From Candidatus Sumerlaeota bacterium (lineage in GTDB: Bacteria > Sumerlaeota > Sumerlaeia > JADFCT01): a stretch of DNA of 11,019 nt. The notes below the pieces were generated by a model. It was not told the DNA's origin. It saw only the letters and a list, made by a program, of their open reading frames with translations, and ran no database searches. Position numbers and translations under genes: made by a program. The DNA lies in the NCBI GenBank assembly GCA_017161665.1, contig JADFCT010000089.1, forward strand, positions 1 through 11,019, written 5' to 3'. The first letter of the stretch is position 1, and each line of letters begins with the position of its first letter. Of this stretch, positions 6,675-11,019 are shown one piece after another.

Positions 6675-6684
6675 CATCTCTTTT

Positions 6685-8013
6685 ATGATCTCTCCGGATT
6701 TCCCCTGCGCGACCGTACCTGTCGAGACTGCCGCAGTCCGCTTGCTGGGCCTGTATGAACAATGCCAGAAAGGTTTTTATATGCAACGTGTCAAGGTGTA
6801 TGGTGGGCGACTGCAAACGATCCAATGGCGCGCCCTTGCCCAATTGGCTCAACGCTTGACACCCGGCACGCCGCTCCATCTGACCACCCGTCAGGATTTG
6901 GAATTCCATAATGTTACTTTGGACCAGATCCCTATTCTACAAAAGGGACTGGCCGATGCCGGATTGACCACCGTAGGCGCCTGTGGCGATACGCTGCGTA
7001 ACATCACACAATGCCCTTGTGGCGGCGCCTGTAGTCAATCCGACGATCTGACGCCCCTGCTGGACGCCATTTGCGCCGCAACCTCGCAATGGAACGATTT
7101 ATTCGCCTTGCCCCGCAAGTTTAAGATTTCTTTGTCGGGCTGTACGAAAGCCTGTGGACGCCCTTGGATCAATGACCTGGGATTTGTCGCTCTCCCCGAC
7201 GGGCATTTCCAAGTAATTGGCGCCGGTTCGCTTGGCGCCCGGCCGAAAACGGGGATCGAATTATACCCGCGAATCCCGATCCAGGAAGTCGTTCCCTTGA
7301 TCCTGGCCGCTTTGCGTCTCTTCCATGAAGAAGGTGACCGCGAACATCGGCATAAAGCCCGGCTGCGCCATGTGCGCGAACGTATGGGCGACACCGATTT
7401 TCTTCATCGGCTTGAGACCCTTTTTCAGAAAGAAAAAGCGGCGATCTCTGTCAATTCCGCGGATCCTCCAAAGGCGTCCCCTCCGCCCCAAACGTCGCAT
7501 CTAACGTTCAATATCGCCGACGGAGAACTCAATCCGGAGCATTTGATCGAACTGCTCGACGCCTTGGGCGACGGGACGGCAAGACTGACCGTGGGATTCG
7601 AACATGACCTGCATCTCTATGGCTTTGAGGCCCAGAAACTCCCCCGATCCTGGCAGGCCGCTATAGGCGGTCCTCGAATTATCGCCTGTCCGGGCGCCCG
7701 CTTCTGCTCCAGCGCCCTTGTGGAAACCGGGCCAATTGCACAAGCCGTCCGGGAACAACTCCCCAACAACTCGCGCGTTCTCGTCTGCATCTCCGGCTGT
7801 CCCAACGGCTGTTCCCATCCGACCGTGGCCGATATCGGCCTGGTGGGACGACTCAAAAAGGTTGATGGCCAGAGGCTTCCTCACTTTGACGCGTACGCAG
7901 GCGGCGGGCATGGAAAAACACCGGTTCTGGCCGAGCGTATGGAACAAGCCCTTCCCCTCCAGGCCGCTGCCGAACGGGTTGGACGCCTGGCCGCTGAACG
8001 GAAACCGGAATAG
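6685..8013 (+). CDS. Nitrite/sulfite reductase family siroheme iron-sulfur protein (probable assimilatory sulfite reductase)
   Basis: The family reduces sulfite to sulfide (or nitrite to ammonia) at a coupled siroheme/[4Fe-4S] centre. The 442-residue protein shows two pseudo-symmetric halves. Half one has a ferredoxin-like segment (about 15-76, FYMQRVKVYGG, LTTRQDLEFHNV) and a cluster region with TLRNITQCPCGGAC (C110-x5-C116) and LPRKFKISLSGCTKAC (C153-x3-C157). Half two (about 270-442) has IIACPGARFC (C335-x5-C341) and SGCPNGCSHPTVADIGLVG (C372-x3-C376), the canonical siroheme-cluster motif. A proline/serine linker lies around 255-272. At 442 residues it is shorter than typical assimilatory enzymes (usually well above 500). 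Divergence from cysH favours sulfite as substrate. Nitrite reductase or a CobG-like enzyme are alternatives. A GTG at 6598 would add 29 residues but lies at the predicted transcription start. Confidence 0.88.
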   Translation: MISPDFPCATVPVETAAVRLLGLYEQCQKGFYMQRVKVYGGRLQTIQWRALAQLAQRLTPGTPLHLTTRQDLEFHNVTLDQIPILQKGLADAGLTTVGACGDTLRNITQCPCGGACSQSDDLTPLLDAICAATSQWNDLFALPRKFKISLSGCTKACGRPWINDLGFVALPDGHFQVIGAGSLGARPKTGIELYPRIPIQEVVPLILAALRLFHEEGDREHRHKARLRHVRERMGDTDFLHRLETLFQKEKAAISVNSADPPKASPPPQTSHLTFNIADGELNPEHLIELLDALGDGTARLTVGFEHDLHLYGFEAQKLPRSWQAAIGGPRIIACPGARFCSSALVETGPIAQAVREQLPNNSRVLVCISGCPNGCSHPTVADIGLVGRLKKVDGQRLPHFDAYAGGGHGKTPVLAERMEQALPLQAAAERVGRLAAERKPE

Positions 8014-8037
8014 GTGTTGGCGCTAGGCGTCTGACAC
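8014..8037 (+). terminator. Stem-loop directly after the sulfite-reductase-like stop codon
   Basis: GTGT (8014-8017) pairs with ACAC (8034-8037), and GGCGC (8019-8023) pairs with GCGTC (8027-8031, one G-U) around a TAG loop. It begins at the base after the stop codon. No T run follows, so it is not a canonical intrinsic terminator; it could protect the mRNA 3' end. Confidence 0.3.
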
Positions 8038-8045
8038 ACCACATT

Positions 8046-8093
8046 CCGAACATCGAAACCGGGGGACCGGCATCTTCCTTGATTTCGGTTCGG
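8046..8093 (+). other. Complex inverted repeat in the 8014-8192 gap
   Basis: CCGAAC (8046-8051) plus CGAAA (8054-8058) pair with TTTCG (8083-8087) plus GTTCGG (8088-8093), leaving a two-base bulge. An inner CCGG-GGGA-CCGG hairpin (8059-8070) is nested inside. The 3' arm overlaps the candidate -35 box of the next gene. It may act at the RNA level on readthrough from the upstream gene or as an operator. Confidence 0.35.
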
Positions 8094-8108
8094 CGGGTTC
8101 GTTAGAGT
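8079..8108 (+). promoter_or_regulatory. Candidate promoter of the thioredoxin-fold/TPR operon
   Basis: TTGATT (8079-8084, 4 of 6), an 18-nt spacer and TAGAGT (8103-8108, 4 of 6) predict initiation near 8115. The geometry and the TAGA-S-T box are the same as in the promoter at 6561-6590. Confidence 0.35.
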
Positions 8109-8149
8109 CAAGAAGCAGTCAACAGGATGGGCCTTTCACTTCTATCCAA

Positions 8150-8169
8150 CCGATCGCCTCGGCGATTGG
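8150..8169 (+). promoter_or_regulatory. Leader hairpin before the thioredoxin-fold/TPR gene
   Basis: CCGATCGCC (8150-8158) and GGCGATTGG (8161-8169) form nine base pairs with one G-U; in practice the loop closes as C(CTCG)G. It ends 23 nt before the ATG and just upstream of the GGAG site (8184-8187). No T run follows, so a terminator role is unlikely. Confidence 0.4.
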
Positions 8170-8192
8170 GGAATTCAGATACTGGAGTTTGA

Positions 8193-9548
8193 ATGATGTT
8201 TCCAATGAACAGACGAACGATAACGGTGTCATGCGGAGCCCTTTGGCTTTTCCTGTCGACGGCAGCGCTCCGCGTGGAAGGGCTTGAATTGCCCCAGCCC
8301 TGGCAGAACACTTTCTCAATCAGCCAATTATCCGGCAAACCGACCCTCCTCGTGTTCGCGACAGATTGGACGCATCCTTTTCAGGAATCAGCCCAGGCTC
8401 TGCTGACCGATGCGGCCCTTTTGAAATTCCTGTCCGACTGGACACCGGTTTATCTTGATGGCGATGAAAACAGCGCCCTTGTCGAACGGTATCAGGTCAG
8501 CGCCTATCCCACGTTTGTCATTCTCAATGCCAACGGCCGGGTCACAGGGCGATTTATGGGCGCCGCCATTGACGGGAAGGAACTGGTCCGCCGCATTGAA
8601 CTCGCTGAAAACTACGGTGAAAAACTGGCCATGGCGCGCGCGCGAATCAAGAAGGAGCCCAAAGACGCCGCAGGATGGGCCACTCTGGGAGAACTACTCA
8701 CCTACAACGCCCAAAACCCTGAGGAATACACGGAGGCGTTTGAGTGTTTCGTCACGGCCCTGCGCCTTGATCCAACGATCACCCAAGGTATTCCAGCCGA
8801 GGCCCTGACAGCCGCCCGGGAGCGAATCCGGATGGAAGATCAGGCCCAGAAACTGGAGAGCGCGCTCAAGGAAAAACCGGAAGACCACAGCCTTCAAAAA
8901 CAACTGGGCAGAATCCTTATAGAAATGGCGCGCAGTGAAGCGGAATACGCCCGGGGCGTTGAACTCATCAAGCAGGTGCTGAAGGCCGATCCCAAGGATA
9001 CGGCGGATATTCCTTCCCCTCTGGTCCAATCGCTACTGTCCATTATCCACTATGAGGAGCGCCTCGAGGCCATTAACAAACAAATCGCCGCTTCGCCCAA
9101 CGATCCCAAACTCTATAAGCAGCGCGGCGATTTGCGCACCGAAACCGGAACCACCTTTGACGCGGAACGTATTGCCCAAGGCATAGAGGACTATAAGACG
9201 GTTCAACGGCTGGACCCGTCGGACAAATTAAAAGTCTCGGGCGATTTGCTCTTTTTTACCCTTCGCGACCGCCTGAACGAGACCGGAGAACTTGACGCCG
9301 TCCTTAAAGAGTGCGTGGCCTTTGAAATGCGGTATCCCGGCCATTCGCGCACACCCGAAATCATGGTGATGAAATCGCTGATCATGTATCAAAAAGGTGA
9401 ATATGCGTCCAGCCGGGCAATCGCCGAAGATGCGCAAAAGAAATATCCGGACAGCAAACCGGTAGCGGCGATTCTCCGGATGCTGGATGACGCGCGGCAG
9501 CAGATGGAATCCGAGGCGCCGGAATCCGATGAAAAAGAAACGAACTGA
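8193..9548 (+). CDS. Exported thioredoxin-fold protein without CXXC, with TPR-like helical repeats
   Basis: The 451 residues start with a signal-peptide-like segment (RRT then CGALWLFLSTAAL, about 7-27). A thioredoxin-fold domain follows (about 35-140): TLLVFATDW (51-59), then T-H-P-F where the redox CXXC belongs, VYLDGDEN (86-93), and the cis-proline strand VSAYPTFVILNANGRV (102-117). With no cysteine pair it cannot act as a disulfide oxidoreductase and is more likely a binding or scaffold domain. From about 145 to 440 the protein is helical with TPR-like pairs, for example AAGWATLGELL...AFECFVTALRLDP (159-194), HSLQKQLGRILIEMARS...GVELIKQVLKADP (232-267) and LYKQRGDL...GIEDYKTVQRLDP (307-342). 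The C-terminal tail is acidic. GGAG lies 5 nt upstream of the first of two adjacent ATG codons. The stop overlaps the next start (TGATG), so the pair is translationally coupled. I infer a periplasmic protein-protein interaction role. Confidence 0.82.
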   Translation: MMFPMNRRTITVSCGALWLFLSTAALRVEGLELPQPWQNTFSISQLSGKPTLLVFATDWTHPFQESAQALLTDAALLKFLSDWTPVYLDGDENSALVERYQVSAYPTFVILNANGRVTGRFMGAAIDGKELVRRIELAENYGEKLAMARARIKKEPKDAAGWATLGELLTYNAQNPEEYTEAFECFVTALRLDPTITQGIPAEALTAARERIRMEDQAQKLESALKEKPEDHSLQKQLGRILIEMARSEAEYARGVELIKQVLKADPKDTADIPSPLVQSLLSIIHYEERLEAINKQIAASPNDPKLYKQRGDLRTETGTTFDAERIAQGIEDYKTVQRLDPSDKLKVSGDLLFFTLRDRLNETGELDAVLKECVAFEMRYPGHSRTPEIMVMKSLIMYQKGEYASSRAIAEDAQKKYPDSKPVAAILRMLDDARQQMESEAPESDEKETN

Positions 9549-11019
9549 TGGACAAACCGCGACGCAATGATCCCTGCCCCTGCGGCAGCGGACGAAAATA
9601 CAAAAACTGTTGCCTTGAAAACGATCGCGCCCAACCGGCCCCTCTCGCCGCGTCTGCGAGTCCGACGATGGATGGGAACGCGACCGCGCCGGAACCCGTC
9701 GCGCCCACGCCATCCAGCATGACCGGCGTTCGAATCTGTTTGTTTCACAAAGATCAGACCATGGTCGTCACCGATCTGCGCGCCGCCCTGGAAGAAATGG
9801 GATGTGAACTGTTGGTCTTCCGCATCCAGACACAAAAAAAAGACGATGGGGCGGAGCAGACTCGGGTTGACGGCCATGAAGACTATGTGGGGTACGTTTA
9901 TGAACGGATTGACGCGTTTGACCCCGAACTGATCCTCACGAGTAGTTGCTTTGGTTTCGACGGCGCCGGCTCAATTCAGATGATTGCGGAACTCAAGGAA
10001 ATCCCATGCGTCAACTGGATCGTGGACGCTATGGATAACTTTTCGGAAACGGTCTTCGATCCTGACTTCAATTACGCCACCACGGTTGTGTTCGATCGGG
10101 TATATGCGGAGATTGCCCGCGACCGCGGTTCCACGGTCTCTTTCCATCTGCCGTTGGGAACAAACCCGACGCGCCTGCGCAAGGGTCTGCGCCATTCCTG
10201 GCGCCCTCCTGCGCCGGTGGTCTTTGTTGGCAAGACCGGGATGGAGATCGAGGTCAAGACGCTTGGCAACTTCATGCGAGCCGTGAAAGGCAATGAGGAA
10301 AAAGCAAAAATTGTTTTGGACGAAATCGTCCAGCAGGGTATCAACGCCCTCAAGGCCAATCCCGACCGTACAACGAAGGACTTCCTGCGGGAGTTGGCGC
10401 CGACAAATCCACAGTATGGTTTCCTATTGAAAAACGACGGATTGTGCGCCTTGGTGGCGTCAATGGTCGAGTTTCGCGCGTCCTTTGATCTGCGCAAGGG
10501 CGTAATCAACCGCATCGACGCCGCGCCTGTGGCGGTCGTGGGTGGCGCCGACTGGGATGGTCACCTGACCCGGGCCCAACGGGTCAATCCCGTGCCCTTC
10601 GAAATCATTTCAGCCGTCTATCGCAACAGTCCGATCAACCTTAATCTTTCACGGTATCAGCTCAAATCGGGTGTCACCCAGCGCGTCTTCGACGTGCCGG
10701 CCGCCGGCGGCTTTCTGTTGAGCGATTATCGGTCGGGAATCAACGAACTGCTCGAACTGGACAAGGAAATCGTCTGTTTTGACGATATCGCGGACCTGAA
10801 TACAAAAATACGCTACTATCTGGACCACCCTCAGGAGCGTTTGGCGATCATCCAAGCGGGACAAAAGCGCATACTGGAAGAGCACACCTATGCCCGGCGA
10901 GCGGAACAGTTGTTCTTCGGCCTCCAGAGTCGCGGCATCTTCAAAGGATATGTTGCCCAGGGCGCGGTCACCCCAAAACCCATGCCAGAGAAATGGCTCT
11001 TCCGCCTCTGTTACCTGGC
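9548..11019 (+). CDS. SEC-C zinc-motif protein fused to a CgeB/DUF3880-like glycosyltransferase (C-terminus cut by window edge)
   Basis: The frame opens at an ATG sharing one base with the preceding TGA and stays open to the window end (490 residues visible). Residues 7-22 (NDPCPCGSGRKYKNCC) are a textbook SEC-C zinc-binding motif, C10-x-C12-x8-C21-C22, as at the C-terminus of SecA. A low-complexity Ala/Pro linker follows (about 28-57). Residues 59-240 resemble the N-terminal Rossmann-like domain of CgeB/DUF3880 proteins (VRICLFHKD, FDPELILTSSCFG, IPCVNWIVDAMDNF). Residues 347-460 fit the C-terminal glycosyltransferase domain: NLNLSRYQ, RVFDVPAAGGFLLSDY (379-394), EIVCFDDIADLNTKIRYYL (407-425) and a final HTYARRAEQLF (446-456). 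It is probably a cytosolic GT-B-like enzyme; donor and acceptor are unknown. It is coupled to the exported thioredoxin-fold protein. The fusion order is unusual in my recollection. Confidence 0.8.
   Translation, partial: MDKPRRNDPCPCGSGRKYKNCCLENDRAQPAPLAASASPTMDGNATAPEPVAPTPSSMTGVRICLFHKDQTMVVTDLRAALEEMGCELLVFRIQTQKKDDGAEQTRVDGHEDYVGYVYERIDAFDPELILTSSCFGFDGAGSIQMIAELKEIPCVNWIVDAMDNFSETVFDPDFNYATTVVFDRVYAEIARDRGSTVSFHLPLGTNPTRLRKGLRHSWRPPAPVVFVGKTGMEIEVKTLGNFMRAVKGNEEKAKIVLDEIVQQGINALKANPDRTTKDFLRELAPTNPQYGFLLKNDGLCALVASMVEFRASFDLRKGVINRIDAAPVAVVGGADWDGHLTRAQRVNPVPFEIISAVYRNSPINLNLSRYQLKSGVTQRVFDVPAAGGFLLSDYRSGINELLELDKEIVCFDDIADLNTKIRYYLDHPQERLAIIQAGQKRILEEHTYARRAEQLFFGLQSRGIFKGYVAQGAVTPKPMPEKWLFRLCYL

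Noticed and set aside
6598..6684. N-terminal extension of the sulfite-reductase-like protein from a GTG at 6598
   Set aside because: The predicted transcription start is near 6597, the extension is basic and unlike the family N-terminus, and it crosses the leader hairpin. ATG 6685 has AAGGA upstream.

Overview
The window reads as a chromosomal stretch of a moderately GC-rich, probably uncultured bacterium. Proteins in the style of planctomycetes and related PVC/FCB phyla point that way: an exported glycoside hydrolase, large polytopic GT-C-like membrane proteins, an exported thioredoxin-fold/TPR protein and a palindromic intergenic repeat. No single gene fixes the phylum, so this placement is inference. 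I found no tRNA, rRNA, CRISPR array, transposase gene or prophage gene.

Layout. (1) Positions 1-689, minus strand: the N-terminal half or less of a secreted GH2 beta-galactosidase-like enzyme, cut by the window edge. (2) Positions 690-1180: a 491-nt non-coding stretch holding a roughly 95-nt inverted-repeat element with a nested GCCCC/GGGGC hairpin. (3) Positions 1181-6517, minus strand: cysH (iron-sulfur APS-reductase type), then after 162 nt purF, then after 35 nt two polytopic membrane proteins of GT-C glycosyltransferase type. Those last two genes overlap by 8 nt. (4) Positions 6518-6684: a compact divergent control region in which the best predicted -10 boxes for the two directions overlap; the rightward transcript would begin with a two-tier hairpin. 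(5) Positions 6685-8013, plus strand: a short nitrite/sulfite-reductase-family protein in which both pseudo-symmetric halves carry the C-x5-C / C-x3-C cluster motif. (6) Positions 8014-8192: a gap rich in stem-loops. (7) Positions 8193-11019, plus strand: an exported thioredoxin-fold protein that has lost its CXXC and carries a TPR-like helical tail. It is joined by a TGATG stop/start overlap to a protein with an N-terminal SEC-C zinc motif fused to a CgeB/DUF3880-like glycosyltransferase, which runs off the right edge.

How the genes fit together. cysH and the sulfite-reductase-like gene form a divergent assimilatory sulfur module: APS to sulfite, then sulfite to sulfide. purF starts de novo purine synthesis and apparently shares a transcript with two membrane glycosyltransferase-like genes. 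The right-hand pair links an exported scaffold-like protein to a cytosolic glycosyltransferase with an unusual zinc-binding head. The points most worth checking are the twin-cluster reductase, the overlapping divergent promoters with the leader hairpin, and the SEC-C/glycosyltransferase fusion.
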